From the NCBI GenBank assembly GCA_000466585.1, contig KE993464.1:1-64000 (forward strand): DNA of 64,000 nt, written 5' to 3'. The position numbers and the translations under genes were made by a program. The stretch comes from Clostridiales bacterium oral taxon 876 str. F0540. Lineage in GTDB: Bacteria > Bacillota > Clostridia > Clostridiales > Clostridiaceae. Below are positions 52,750 through 61,783 of the stretch, piece by piece; the first letter of the stretch is position 1; each line of letters starts with the position of its first letter. A model generated the notes under the pieces. The model made no database searches, was not told the DNA's origin, and worked only from the letters and a program-made list of their open reading frames with translations.

Positions 52750-54012
52750 ATGGAGTATAGACAAAGAGCTGTAATTGTTGGGTGTAATATCAATAACGAT
52801 ATAGGATTTTTAAGTATGATGGAGGAGCTATCGGGGTTAGCTGATGCATGTGATATTGAGGTGGTTGGTGTAATTACACAAAAATTAGAGCGAGTGTATG
52901 CATCGCATTATATAGGAAAGGGAAAAGTCAAAGAAGTGATTTCGCTAATTCATGAGAAACATTCGGAAATGGTTATTTTTAATGACGAGTTATCTCCTGC
53001 GCAAATTCGTAATCTAGAAAAAGATTTAAAGTGCAAGGTAATAGATAGAACAGCTTTGATTTTGGAGATTTTTGCTAAGAGGTCTAAAACTAAAGAGTCA
53101 CAACTGCAAGTTGAAATAGCGAAACTACAATATATTTTGCCAAGATTAACAGACTTCCAAGAATCATTAGAACATCAGATTGACGGTGGCTGGCTTACAA
53201 ACAGAGATTCACGAAAAACAAAATTTGAACTGGACCGCAGAAAGATTAGATCTAGGATTAGTGCTTTAAACGCTGAACTGGAAACACTTTTTGCAACCCG
53301 TCAGAACCAAAGAAAACAGCGTAAAAAGGCAGGAATACCTGTGATTGCTTTAGTGGGATATACAAATGCAGGTAAGTCAAGCATTATGAATACTATGATT
53401 GATGTGTATGGTTCTTCAATTGGTAAGTATGTATTTGAAAAGGATATGCTGTTTGCTACGCTGGAAACTTATGTGAGAAGTATAAAGTTGTCTGATAATA
53501 GATCGTTCTTGTTAATCGACACTGTAGGTTTTATCAGTAAACTACCCAATCAGCTTGTTAAGGCATTTCGATCAACTTTAGAAGAAATTACTGATGCTGA
53601 CATGTTAATTCATGTGGTTGATCGCTCAAACCCTGATTATAAACAGCATATTGAAGTTGTAAAAGAGATTCTGGGAGAAATGGGTGCTGCTAATATACCT
53701 ACTATCTATGCTTATAATAAAGCAGATTTATTAAGAGATGAAATTACAAAAGAAGAAAAAGACTGCATATATGTTTCTGCTAAGTATAAAACTGGAATAG
53801 ACAATTTGATAAATGAAATCTGCAAAAGGGCCATAGAGCAGCAGGTTTGTTGTCAGCTGTTAATCCCTTATGAAAAAGGAAGTATACTATCATATTTCAG
53901 GGACAATGCAAATATAAAATCAACTGAATATAAAACTAATGGAGTGTTTATATCTGTAGAATGCAAGGAATTAGATTATAGAAGATATAAACAATATGAA
54001 AGCCTGATTTAA
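52750..54012 (+). CDS. hflX: HflX-family ribosome-splitting GTPase
   Basis: A 420-residue GTPase of the HflX family, which splits stalled 70S ribosomes. The N-terminal nucleotide-binding-like domain (KGKVKEVISLIHEKHSEMVIFNDELSPAQIRNLE) is followed by the coiled-coil segment with QLQVEIAKLQYILPRL and the G domain. G1 is GYTNAGKSS at about 201-209, G3 is DTVGFISKLP, and G4 is NKAD. ATG 52750 follows CGGAGGA by six bases; the ATG at 52684 starts in the hairpin and is not supported. It follows the Lsa-type gene, an arrangement that recalls antibiotic-inducible HflX paralogues in Listeria. Confidence 0.92.
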   Translation: MEYRQRAVIVGCNINNDIGFLSMMEELSGLADACDIEVVGVITQKLERVYASHYIGKGKVKEVISLIHEKHSEMVIFNDELSPAQIRNLEKDLKCKVIDRTALILEIFAKRSKTKESQLQVEIAKLQYILPRLTDFQESLEHQIDGGWLTNRDSRKTKFELDRRKIRSRISALNAELETLFATRQNQRKQRKKAGIPVIALVGYTNAGKSSIMNTMIDVYGSSIGKYVFEKDMLFATLETYVRSIKLSDNRSFLLIDTVGFISKLPNQLVKAFRSTLEEITDADMLIHVVDRSNPDYKQHIEVVKEILGEMGAANIPTIYAYNKADLLRDEITKEEKDCIYVSAKYKTGIDNLINEICKRAIEQQVCCQLLIPYEKGSILSYFRDNANIKSTEYKTNGVFISVECKELDYRRYKQYESLI

Positions 54013-54540
54013 AAATAAGCCTATAACAATAAAATTATGTAATCCTGGTACATCCCGTGTAGTCTTTATTGGATGACAAAAACAGTTTAAAATTCCATGT
54101 GTTTTTAAATATGAGTCCAGAGTAATATGAATGAAAATACTATGTCATTGGATTACAGAAGGAAAATCCGAAAAACAAATAAGTAATAACTTGGTTTAGG
54201 AAAAGAAAAAAGTTTAATTTAATTTATAATTTAAATATAGTGGAATTGAGATGGGGGTATTTGAATTAAATAGTTCCTCATTTTTGATGTTTTATTCGAG
54301 TGGAAATAGGCATGTCACTTATTATATTTGCAGTATTCGTTATTAGAAAAATGAGAAAATTTATATTATTACCTAATTTACTGCTACGAATAGTAGTAAT
54401 CAGCAGAAATAATGTCAGGTATTAGTGCTGTTTTATTTTAATCCTGCATCTATAATTCCTATTTCTTGTATTGACAGTTAACTATTGTATCTGGATAATA
54501 GTAGATAATTGTAGATTCAGAAGAAGCGGAAGTGATTTAG
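54013..54540. other. 528-base intergenic region without a convincing gene
   Basis: The DNA is AT-rich. A hairpin (TTACTGCT with AGTAGTAA, 54378-54399) is seen. The part at about 54045-54130 is loosely similar to 50605-50690, with shared GTCTTTATTGGA and TGTGTTT segments. Short reading frames at 54127-54195 and 54313-54426 lack ribosome binding sites. The end presumably holds the promoter of the LevR-type gene. Confidence 0.5.
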
Positions 54541-57213
54541 TTGAAGAGAATAGAAGCAGTGTATGAAAAACTGAAGGAGTTTAGTAGTGAGAATGGGGTA
54601 AGCGCAATAGAAATTGCTGATGCCTTAAAGCTTGACAGAGCTAACGTAAGCAAAGACTTAAACAGGCTTTGCGAAGAAGGAAAAGCTGTTAAAGGAAAGG
54701 GAAAGCCTGTACTCTTTACTGCAGCAAAAGTAAGCAAAAAAGAAGAAACAATTTTAGATAGATTAGCCTCAACCAACGAGAGCTTGATTTCTGCTGTTAA
54801 GCAGGCGAAAGCTGCTGTACTTTACCCTCCCAAAGGTCTTCATATGCTTATTCTAGGTGAAACCGGTGTTGGAAAATCAATGTTTGCAGGGATTATTCAC
54901 AGGTATGCAATTGAGATGAAGAGGATGGATGAAAAGTCTTCTTTTATAACCTTTAACTGTGCAGACTATGCAAACAATCCGCAGCTTCTTTTAAGCCAGC
55001 TTTTTGGAGCGAAGAAAGGTGCTTATACAGGTGCTGATGCAGATAAGCCCGGATTAATTGAAAAGGCTAATGGAGGAATACTTTTTCTTGATGAGGTTCA
55101 CAGGCTTCCACCTGAGGGTCAGGAAATGTTCTTTACCTTTATGGATAAGGGCACATTTAGAAGGCTTGGTGAAACTGAGGCCGAAAGAAGCGCTTCTGTT
55201 TTAATTGTTTCAGCAACAACAGAAAATCCTGATTCTACTTTGCTTAAAACCTTTACCAGAAGAATTCCTATGATTATAAGAATTCCAAGCTTAAGCGAAA
55301 GAAGCCTTGAAGAGCGCTTCAATCTTATTAGCCAGTTCTTCAGAGAAGAGTCTTCAAGGCTCGGAAGGCAGATAAGGGTATCAGTTAACTCTATGAGAGC
55401 ATTTTTGAGCTATCACTGCGAAAGCAATGTCGGCCAACTTAGGACAGACATACAGCTTGTTTGCGCGAAGGCTTATGCCGAATTCCTGTCTCAGGACAAG
55501 GATGAGATAGAGATAAGCAGCCTTGAGCTTCCGCAATATATAAAACAGGGACTTTATAAGGAAACAGAGCATCGTCAGCTTTGGAATAAGCTTATCGGGA
55601 TAAATAAAAGGTACTGCATATTTGATGAAACTAAAGAAACAATGCTTTACGATGAAGAAGAAAACAATGAAAATATTTATGAAATGATAGATTTAAGAGT
55701 TCACGAGCTTAGAAGCAAGGGGATAAGCAGCGATGAACTTGAAGAAGAAATGGAAAGAGATATAAACGACTATTTTAAAAGTTACATTCATAGTGTTAAT
55801 AGGAAGATTGATATTTCAAGCTTGGAAAATATAATTGATACTGAGATTATCGGAGTAGTGGAAGAAATAGTAAGATTTAGTGAGGAAAGCCTTGGCAGAC
55901 AATTGAGTGAGAGAGTTTACTATGGCATGGCTGTGCATATAGCTAACTCCATCGATAGAATAAGAAAGAATAAAAAAATCATAAATCCTCAGCTTAACAG
56001 GATAAGAACTCAGTACAGCAGAGAGTTTAGCACAGCTCTTGACTGTCTTAAAATAATAGACAGAATTATGGATGTATCTATGCCGATTGATGAAGCAGGA
56101 TTTTTAGCTATGTTCCTGGTGTATGATGAAAGAGATATCGAAGGGCAGAGGAAGGATGTTAATGTAATTGTAGTAGCTCATGGAGTTTCTACAGCCACAT
56201 CTATGGCCGATACAGCAAACAGGCTTTTAGGAGCTAAGCACGCTGTAGGTATAAATGCTCCTCTTGAAGAGAAGCCTGAACAGGTTATTTCAAGGGTCAG
56301 AGAATATCTTCGTGAAGCTAATGTAAGTTCCGATATTTTATTTCTTGTAGATATGGGCTCCCTGACTACTTTTGGAAAGGAAGTTGAGCAGGAATTTGGA
56401 ATTAGGACACGTTCACTGTCTTTAGCAAGCACACTGCATGTAATAGAAGCTACGAGAAAAGCTATGATGGGTTATACACTAGACGAGGTTTATAAGGATA
56501 CCTATAATGTATTCAGTCTGATGCAAAATGAACTTATTGAAGAGGAAGAACAGGATATTCAAAAGCTTGCTATTGTTACTGTATGTACCACTGGAGAAGG
56601 CAGTGCAATTGCTCTAAAGAATATGCTGTTTAAGCAGCTTAAGTTTGATAGCAGTATACTTGAAATCATTCCTTTAAATCTTGTAGGAAAGGAAAGTATA
56701 TACTCAAGACTTAGAAATATAGAGAAGGAATATAACATTATATGCATTGTAAGCTCCTTTAAGCTAAATACCAAAATTACTCAATTTGGTCTTAAGGAGG
56801 TATTGAAAAACGAAGCGGCTGAAAAAATGCAAAATTTAATAGATGTAGAGTCTACTTATATTAAAATGGGAGATACCCTGGCAAATATGCTTTCTACCAT
56901 TAATGGAAAGGAAGCATTAAAGGATATTAAAAAATTTATCAGAGAGATAGAAAATGAACTTGATATTAAAATGGACACAAATATTTTAATAGGAGTGACT
57001 TTTCACATAGGCTGCATGCTTAATAGGATTAAGTCAGGCAGCAAGCTGCTTGAAGAATTTGAGGATAAAGAAAAGTTTATCGTTGAGAACGAGGAAATAT
57101 ATAGTGTAGTAAAGAGAGCAGCAGAGTTTCTGAATGAGAGATATGATATAGCTGTGCCAGATGATGAAATATGCTATATTGTAAGCTTCTTTAATCATAA
57201 GAAATATGTTTAA
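54541..57213 (+). CDS. Sigma-54-dependent PTS-controlled activator (LevR/ManR type)
   Basis: An 890-residue activator. An N-terminal winged HTH (1-60) precedes an AAA+ domain with Walker A GETGVGKS (106-113), the sigma-54 contact loop GAYTGA (160-165) and Walker B ILFLDE (180-185). Then follow a PRD (about 440-540, MAVHIANSIDR), an EIIA-Man-like domain (about 545-660, VVAHGVSTATSMA), an EIIB-like part (AIVTVCTTGEGSA, about 675) and a second PRD (about 780-890, VTFHIGCM). PTS phosphorylation of these His and Cys residues should tune activity to substrate supply. Two -24/-12 promoters are found just downstream. The start is TTG 54541. Confidence 0.94.
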   Translation: MKRIEAVYEKLKEFSSENGVSAIEIADALKLDRANVSKDLNRLCEEGKAVKGKGKPVLFTAAKVSKKEETILDRLASTNESLISAVKQAKAAVLYPPKGLHMLILGETGVGKSMFAGIIHRYAIEMKRMDEKSSFITFNCADYANNPQLLLSQLFGAKKGAYTGADADKPGLIEKANGGILFLDEVHRLPPEGQEMFFTFMDKGTFRRLGETEAERSASVLIVSATTENPDSTLLKTFTRRIPMIIRIPSLSERSLEERFNLISQFFREESSRLGRQIRVSVNSMRAFLSYHCESNVGQLRTDIQLVCAKAYAEFLSQDKDEIEISSLELPQYIKQGLYKETEHRQLWNKLIGINKRYCIFDETKETMLYDEEENNENIYEMIDLRVHELRSKGISSDELEEEMERDINDYFKSYIHSVNRKIDISSLENIIDTEIIGVVEEIVRFSEESLGRQLSERVYYGMAVHIANSIDRIRKNKKIINPQLNRIRTQYSREFSTALDCLKIIDRIMDVSMPIDEAGFLAMFLVYDERDIEGQRKDVNVIVVAHGVSTATSMADTANRLLGAKHAVGINAPLEEKPEQVISRVREYLREANVSSDILFLVDMGSLTTFGKEVEQEFGIRTRSLSLASTLHVIEATRKAMMGYTLDEVYKDTYNVFSLMQNELIEEEEQDIQKLAIVTVCTTGEGSAIALKNMLFKQLKFDSSILEIIPLNLVGKESIYSRLRNIEKEYNIICIVSSFKLNTKITQFGLKEVLKNEAAEKMQNLIDVESTYIKMGDTLANMLSTINGKEALKDIKKFIREIENELDIKMDTNILIGVTFHIGCMLNRIKSGSKLLEEFEDKEKFIVENEEIYSVVKRAAEFLNERYDIAVPDDEICYIVSFFNHKKYV

Positions 57214-57246
57214 AATGCGGATTTATTTCTGCATTTTTTATTTTTT
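57212..57246 (+). terminator. Terminator of the LevR-type activator gene
   Basis: AAAATGC and GCATTTT pair (inner GGA/TTC), followed by TTATTTTTT. It isolates the sigma-54 promoter of the PTS operon from readthrough. Confidence 0.75.
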
Positions 57247-57271
57247 AAATTAACTTATAAAAAAAGTGGGT

Positions 57272-57287
57272 TGGCACGGAAGTTGCT
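57272..57287 (+). promoter_or_regulatory. Sigma-54 promoter P1 (for PTS IIA)
   Basis: TGGCAC, five bases, then TTGCT is a perfect -24/-12 element. It is 68 bases before the IIA start. Confidence 0.92.
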
Positions 57288-57354
57288 ATATAAATATACA
57301 AGAATAAAAAGCACTATAATTACAAAACTAATCACAGGAAGGGTGGTAACATAC

Positions 57355-57660
57355 ATGGAAGAAATAATCATGAACTTAATAGTTAACGGGGGAGATGCAA
57401 GAAGCAGAGCTATGATGGCCATACACAGCGCTAAGGCCGGAGAAATTGAAAAGGCAAAGGAATTCTTGGAGGAGGCTTCAGAATACCTGCATAAAGCTCA
57501 TGACTATCAGACAAATCTTATACAAAATGAGGCAGCAGGGAACAAAACAGAATTATCGCTTTTGATGGTGCATGCTCAAGACCACTTGATGAATGCCATG
57601 ACAATAAGAGATTTAGCTCAAGAATTTGTTGATATGTATGAACTAATTAACAATAAATAA
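57355..57660 (+). CDS. celC: PTS lactose/cellobiose-type IIA component
   Basis: A 101-residue all-helical IIA protein. The phosphoacceptor His is His73 in LLMVHAQDHLMNAM. The usual opening NLIVNGGDARSRAMMAIHSAK is present. It passes phosphate from HPr to the IIB cysteine. ATG 57355 has GGAAGGGTGG upstream; earlier in-frame starts lie within the promoter region. Confidence 0.94.
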   Translation: MEEIIMNLIVNGGDARSRAMMAIHSAKAGEIEKAKEFLEEASEYLHKAHDYQTNLIQNEAAGNKTELSLLMVHAQDHLMNAMTIRDLAQEFVDMYELINNK

Positions 57661-57686
57661 AAATAACACAGATGACAAATAGAAAT

Positions 57687-57761
57687 AACCCACTTGATAA
57701 AATAAGAACCCACATTAAACCCACAAAAAGATAAAAAATCTAAAAGCCTTATTTTATCAGG
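57687..57761. repeat. Three AACCCAC repeats and long inverted repeat before P2
   Basis: AACCCAC occurs at 57687, 57707 and 57718. In the same stretch CTTGATAAAATAAG (57693-57706) is complementary to CTTATTTTATCAGG (57748-57761) apart from the ends. They lie 33-107 bases upstream of the second sigma-54 promoter and could be activator sites or a hairpin that ends the P1 transcript. Confidence 0.5.
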
Positions 57762-57793
57762 TGTCGTGAATAATTTATAAGCAAAAAAAGTTT

Positions 57794-57809
57794 TGGAACG
57801 ATAGTTGCT
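57794..57809 (+). promoter_or_regulatory. Sigma-54 promoter P2 (for PTS IIB, IIC and glucosidase)
   Basis: TGGAAC, five bases, then TTGCT: one mismatch to the -24 box, with correct GG-GC spacing. It stands in front of the IIB gene, separating it from IIA. Confidence 0.85.
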
Positions 57810-57943
57810 ATTAATAATTATATGATAACAAAACTTAAATAATAAGGAGGTTAAAGTTCTGAATGGACTTTAACAAGCAATCAGTAAGCGGAAGCGAGCA
57901 ATTTATATTTGCTCAGTGTTCCGACAAAAAGGAGGAAATAAAA

Positions 57944-58249
57944 ATGACAAAGATTACTTTAATATGCGGAGCAGGAATGTCAACAAGTCTTTTAGTAACT
58001 AAAATGCAGGCAGCAGCAGCAAAGCTTGGCAGTGAGGTTACAATAAGAGCTACAGCTGAAAGCAAATTTAAGGAATTTGAAAACGATACAGATGTATTGC
58101 TTTTAGGACCTCAAGTAAGCTTTATGCTCAAGAAATTCAAAGAAGCATACGAACCAAAGGGTATTGCAGTTGCCGTAATAAACAGCATAGACTATGGAAT
58201 GATGAACGGTGAAAAAGTTTTAAAGACAGCTTTAGATTTAGCGAAATAA
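57944..58249 (+). CDS. celA: PTS lactose/cellobiose-type IIB component
   Basis: A 101-residue IIB protein. The phosphocysteine is Cys8 in TLICGAGMSTSLLV. Further family segments are DVLLLGPQVSFMLKKF and GVAVAVINSIDYGMMNGEKVL-like sequence. ATG 57944 is nine bases after AAGGAGG. An in-frame ATG at 57863 with AAGGAGG at 57843 would add 27 residues before the fold; the internal start is preferred because the family begins there, but the second ribosome binding site is notable. Confidence 0.93.
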   Translation: MTKITLICGAGMSTSLLVTKMQAAAAKLGSEVTIRATAESKFKEFENDTDVLLLGPQVSFMLKKFKEAYEPKGIAVAVINSIDYGMMNGEKVLKTALDLAK

Positions 58250-58303
58250 TAAAAATACTAAATTACAATTATCTTATTTTAAAAAAGGATGGGAGATGGA
58301 AAA

Positions 58304-59668
58304 ATGAGTTTTCAAGAGACAGTTCAGGAAAAGGTTCTTCCGGTTGCTAATAAAATAGCTTCAAACAAATATCTAAAGGCAGTAAGTGATGGATTTATGT
58401 CCTTAATGCCAGTTATCATTATAGGTTCTATATTTTCTTTATTGAATTCGTTGTCAATTAAACCATATCAAGATTTTATAGTAAAGACAGGATTAAAACC
58501 ATTTTTAGCAATACCAAATACAGTAACAAATGATATATTAGCTATATACGCGGTATTTTTCATAGCTTATAATCTTGCCAAGTATTTTGAAAAAGACCAA
58601 GGTGTAGCAGGGATGATTGCATTGATTACATTCCTTGCTATAACTCCAATAAACAATACAGCCAATGTAGTAACTGGCTTCCTATCTTCAAACAAAATAG
58701 AATTGGCTAAGGGTACAGCAGTACCATCAGCAAATTTCATTCCATATGAGTGGATAGGAGCAAAGGGCTTATTTGTAGCTATCATAGTTGCAATAGTTTC
58801 AACAGTTATATATAACAAGCTTTTAGACAAAGGATTATCAATAAAAATGCCTGACGGAGTACCTCCAACAATAGCAAAATCCTTCGCTGGACTTATGCCG
58901 GGATTCGTGATAATAATATTATTCATGCTTATAAACAAGGGAGTTACACTATTACCAATTAAGAATGTTACTGGACTTCACTCATTGGTGTATTCATCAA
59001 TTCAAGCTCCAATGGAAGCATTCTTAGGTAACAGCATATGGTCCTTCGTGTTTGCAATATTTATAGCTCACCTCTTATGGTTCTTTGGTATCCACGGTGT
59101 TACAGCTATAATTATGCCAATATTCTTTCCATTATGGACTTCACTTACAACTGCTAATTTAACTGCAATGAACAATGGTGTATCAATGTATGATCTTCCA
59201 AATATCATAAACAGACCTTTCTTCAGCGTTTATGCTATAGTTGGTGGTTCAGGTATGACATTGGGCCTATGTATCTACATGGCTTTAAGAGCAAGAAGCA
59301 AACAGTATAAAACTTTAGGAAGACTTGCATTCCTTGCTAATTTATGTGGTATCAATGAACCTATGATATTTGCTGTACCAATGGTGCTTAACCCATACAT
59401 GCTTATTCCATGGCTTGCTGCACCAGTAATTACATCCTTTGTTGCATATGCGTTAACAGCTGCAAAGATACTTCCAAGATTAACAACTATAGTTCCACTT
59501 GGTACACCTGTAATAATGTCTGCTTTCCTTGCTGGCGGCGCTGAAGGCTGGAGAGTTGCGTTATTCCAAGTTATAGCTATAATTCTAGGCGGTTTAATAT
59601 ATATTCCATTCTTTAATGTATTAGACAAGAAGACAGCTGATAATGAAAAGGCTATGACTGAGCAGTAA
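58304..59668 (+). CDS. celB: PTS cellobiose-type IIC permease
   Basis: A 454-residue membrane permease with about ten helices. The family start (FQETVQEKVLPVANKIASNKYLKAVSDGFMSLMPVIIIGSIF) is visible. The helices with HLLWFFGIHGVTAIIMPIFFP and the substrate-binding LCGINEPMIFAVPMVLNPYMLIPW follow, as in the cellobiose/chitobiose IIC family. ATG 58304 is taken because GGGAG lies nine bases upstream; 58289 is closer to AAAAGG and would add five residues. It imports beta-glucosides as 6-phosphates. Confidence 0.94.
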   Translation: MSFQETVQEKVLPVANKIASNKYLKAVSDGFMSLMPVIIIGSIFSLLNSLSIKPYQDFIVKTGLKPFLAIPNTVTNDILAIYAVFFIAYNLAKYFEKDQGVAGMIALITFLAITPINNTANVVTGFLSSNKIELAKGTAVPSANFIPYEWIGAKGLFVAIIVAIVSTVIYNKLLDKGLSIKMPDGVPPTIAKSFAGLMPGFVIIILFMLINKGVTLLPIKNVTGLHSLVYSSIQAPMEAFLGNSIWSFVFAIFIAHLLWFFGIHGVTAIIMPIFFPLWTSLTTANLTAMNNGVSMYDLPNIINRPFFSVYAIVGGSGMTLGLCIYMALRARSKQYKTLGRLAFLANLCGINEPMIFAVPMVLNPYMLIPWLAAPVITSFVAYALTAAKILPRLTTIVPLGTPVIMSAFLAGGAEGWRVALFQVIAIILGGLIYIPFFNVLDKKTADNEKAMTEQ

Positions 59669-59691
59669 TAGAATAATCTTATACATTAAGG

Positions 59692-59722
59692 GTAAACAAG
59701 CTGGTATATACGGCTTGTTTAC
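59692..59722 (+). promoter_or_regulatory. Intercistronic hairpin between IIC and the glucosidase gene
   Basis: Exact arms GTAAACAAGC and GCTTGTTTAC with 11-12 bases between; only a short TTATTT follows. It may stabilise or process the transcript. Confidence 0.6.
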
Positions 59723-59761
59723 TTATTTAATAGCATGACATATAAAAAGGAGCTGAATTTA

Positions 59762-61204
59762 ATGAGTAATGATATAGCAAAAGGATTTCCAAAGGGTTTT
59801 CTATGGGGTGGTGCAACAGCAGCAAACCAGTGCGAGGGTGGATACTTGGAGGGAAATAAGGGATTATCAACTGTCGATGTTGTTCCAACAGGAAAGGATC
59901 GTTTTCCGGTACTAAAGGGCGAAATGAAAATGCTTGAGTGCGACAGTGAGCACTTTTATCCAAGCCACGAGGCAATAGATTTTTATCATCATTACAAAGA
60001 AGACATAGCACTATTAGGTGAGATGGGCTTTAAGACATTTAGGTTATCACTTTCCTGGGCTCGTATTTTCCCAAATGGTGATGATATAGAACCAAATGAA
60101 GAAGGACTAAAGTTTTATGATGATATATTCGATGAGTGCTTGAAATATGGAATTGAGCCGCTGGTTACAATCACCCATTTTGATGTGCCAATGCACCTTG
60201 TAAAGACAATTGGCTCGTGGAGAAGCCGCAAAATGGTGGATTATTATGAGAGGCTATGTGAGGTTATCTTTAATAGATACAAAGATAAAGTTAAGTTCTG
60301 GCTGACTTTTAATGAAATCAATATGCTTCTGCATCTTCCATTTATAGGAGCCGGTTTAGTATTTGAAGATGGTGAAAATCAGGAAGCTGCAAAGTATCAG
60401 GCAGCACACCACCAGCTTGTAGCCAGTGCAAAGGCAACTAAAATAGCACATAGAATAAACCCTGAATTTAAAATAGGCTGCATGCTTGCAGCTGCTAATA
60501 CCTATCCATTTACCTGCGCTCCTGAGGATGTGTGGAAGTCAATGGAGAAGGATAGAGAAAACTACTTTTTTATCGATGTTCAGTCACGCGGTGAATATCC
60601 AAACTATGCAAAGAAAATGTTTGAAAGATTGAATATCAAGCTTGTTATGGAAGAGGAAGATGAGGAACTTTTAAAAAACAATACAGTTGATTTTATTTCA
60701 TTCAGCTACTATGCTTCAAGGCTCACAAGCGCAGATCCAAATGTAAAGGCAGAAACCTCAGGAAATGCATTTAAGACTCTAAGAAATCCACATCTAAAAG
60801 CTAGTGAATGGGGCTGGCAGATTGATCCTCTGGGACTTAGAATTACAATGAACTCACTGTATGACCGTTATCAAAAACCTTTGTTCATTGTTGAAAACGG
60901 ACTCGGTGCAGTAGACATACCGGATGAAAATGGATATGTGGAAGATGATTATAGAATTGAATATCTAAGAGAGCATATCAAAGCTATGAAAGATGCAATA
61001 AGCATAGACGGAGTTGAGCTTTGGGGCTATACAACCTGGGGCTGTATAGACTTGGTGAGCGCCGGAACAGGTGAAATGAAAAAACGCTACGGGTTTATAT
61101 ATGTTGATAAAGATAATGAAGGCAGCGGAACTCTAAAAAGGTCAAGAAAGAAGAGCTTCTACTGGTATAAGAAGGTTATTGAAACAAATGGTGAAGTATT
61201 ATAA
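59762..61204 (+). CDS. bglA: 6-phospho-beta-glucosidase, glycoside hydrolase family 1
   Basis: A 480-residue cytoplasmic GH1 enzyme. The acid/base is Glu185 in TFNEIN and the nucleophile Glu378 in IVENGLGA. The start KGFPKGFLWGGATAANQCEGGYLEG is the normal GH1 opening. The KSFYWYKKVI end and the RSRKKS region fit phospho-glycosidases, which bind the 6-phosphate through Ser/Lys/Tyr near the C terminus. It hydrolyses the imported phospho-beta-glucoside. ATG 59762 has AAAAGGAG upstream. Confidence 0.95.
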   Translation: MSNDIAKGFPKGFLWGGATAANQCEGGYLEGNKGLSTVDVVPTGKDRFPVLKGEMKMLECDSEHFYPSHEAIDFYHHYKEDIALLGEMGFKTFRLSLSWARIFPNGDDIEPNEEGLKFYDDIFDECLKYGIEPLVTITHFDVPMHLVKTIGSWRSRKMVDYYERLCEVIFNRYKDKVKFWLTFNEINMLLHLPFIGAGLVFEDGENQEAAKYQAAHHQLVASAKATKIAHRINPEFKIGCMLAAANTYPFTCAPEDVWKSMEKDRENYFFIDVQSRGEYPNYAKKMFERLNIKLVMEEEDEELLKNNTVDFISFSYYASRLTSADPNVKAETSGNAFKTLRNPHLKASEWGWQIDPLGLRITMNSLYDRYQKPLFIVENGLGAVDIPDENGYVEDDYRIEYLREHIKAMKDAISIDGVELWGYTTWGCIDLVSAGTGEMKKRYGFIYVDKDNEGSGTLKRSRKKSFYWYKKVIETNGEVL

Positions 61205-61416
61205 ATTATCTTTGCAAGGTAATACAAACTATTCCTATATTTGATTTTACAATGTTTATTGGAGAGATTGTTTCTGTATATGCAAATGAAGAGTGTTTGG
61301 ATAAGGGAAGACCAAATGCTCTAAAGGTTAAACCGACAGTATTAATGGACACAGGCTATTTTGATTTAAATACCAGAGTTGGATCAATTTTTAAAGCATG
61401 CAGTGGTAATAAATAG
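61195..61416 (+). pseudogene. Remnant of a flavin reductase/flavoredoxin-like gene (C-terminal part)
   Basis: Reading from 61195, overlapping the end of bglA, the frame encodes about 73 residues that look like the C-terminal half of a flavin reductase-type protein. Segments LCKVIQTIPI, FTMFIGEIVSVYANEEC and DTGYFDLNTRVGSIF are characteristic of that family. The N-terminal FMN-binding part is absent, and no start codon with a ribosome binding site is present (an internal ATG is at 61252). It looks like the leftover of a gene deleted or displaced when the PTS operon arrived, or when the region was rearranged. Confidence 0.75.
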
Positions 61417-61457
61417 GTAAGTGATTTGTAAAAATTGATAACTCGTAAAGAGAATTG

Positions 61458-61507
61458 GCTGCGTGTAATAGTAGTGTAAACTTCTATTACACGCAGCTTT
61501 TTATTTT
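61458..61507 (+). terminator. Terminator downstream of the beta-glucoside operon
   Basis: GCTGCGTGTAATAG is the exact complement of CTATTACACGCAGC at 61484-61497, followed by TTTTTATTTTT. From 61508 to 61783 the DNA is AT-rich and carries the operator-like palindrome at 61714 and probably the promoter of the sugar transporter. Confidence 0.9.
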
Positions 61508-61713
61508 TGCATTAAATTAGCAGCCATCTGAAGCCTTTTGCAATTAAGTTGAACGCCTACATGATATAATTATGAAATGTATTTTGCTTCAGGTAATAAA
61601 ACAGGACCTTAAGGATAAAAAAGTATACTTTTTGTCTTTTAAAGTTTATTTTTTTGTATTATGTTAAAATTGCAGTACTAAGTTAGAAAAATAGTACCAT
61701 TTAATTTAACTAA

Positions 61714-61725
61714 GTAAACATTTAC
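61714..61725. promoter_or_regulatory. Palindrome upstream of the sugar-binding protein gene
   Basis: GTAAACATTTAC has exact five-base arms around CA. It lies 58 bases before the start codon of the sugar-binding protein, a usual place for an operator, but it lacks the central CG of LacI-family operators. Confidence 0.35.
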
Positions 61726-61783
61726 AATGAGGTTAGACAGAATATTAGGACTTATAAATAGATAAAACTTATGGAGGGATAAA

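Noticed and set aside
54313..54426. Short hydrophobic frame of 37 codons before the LevR-type gene
   Set aside because: No ribosome binding site and no recognisable similarity.
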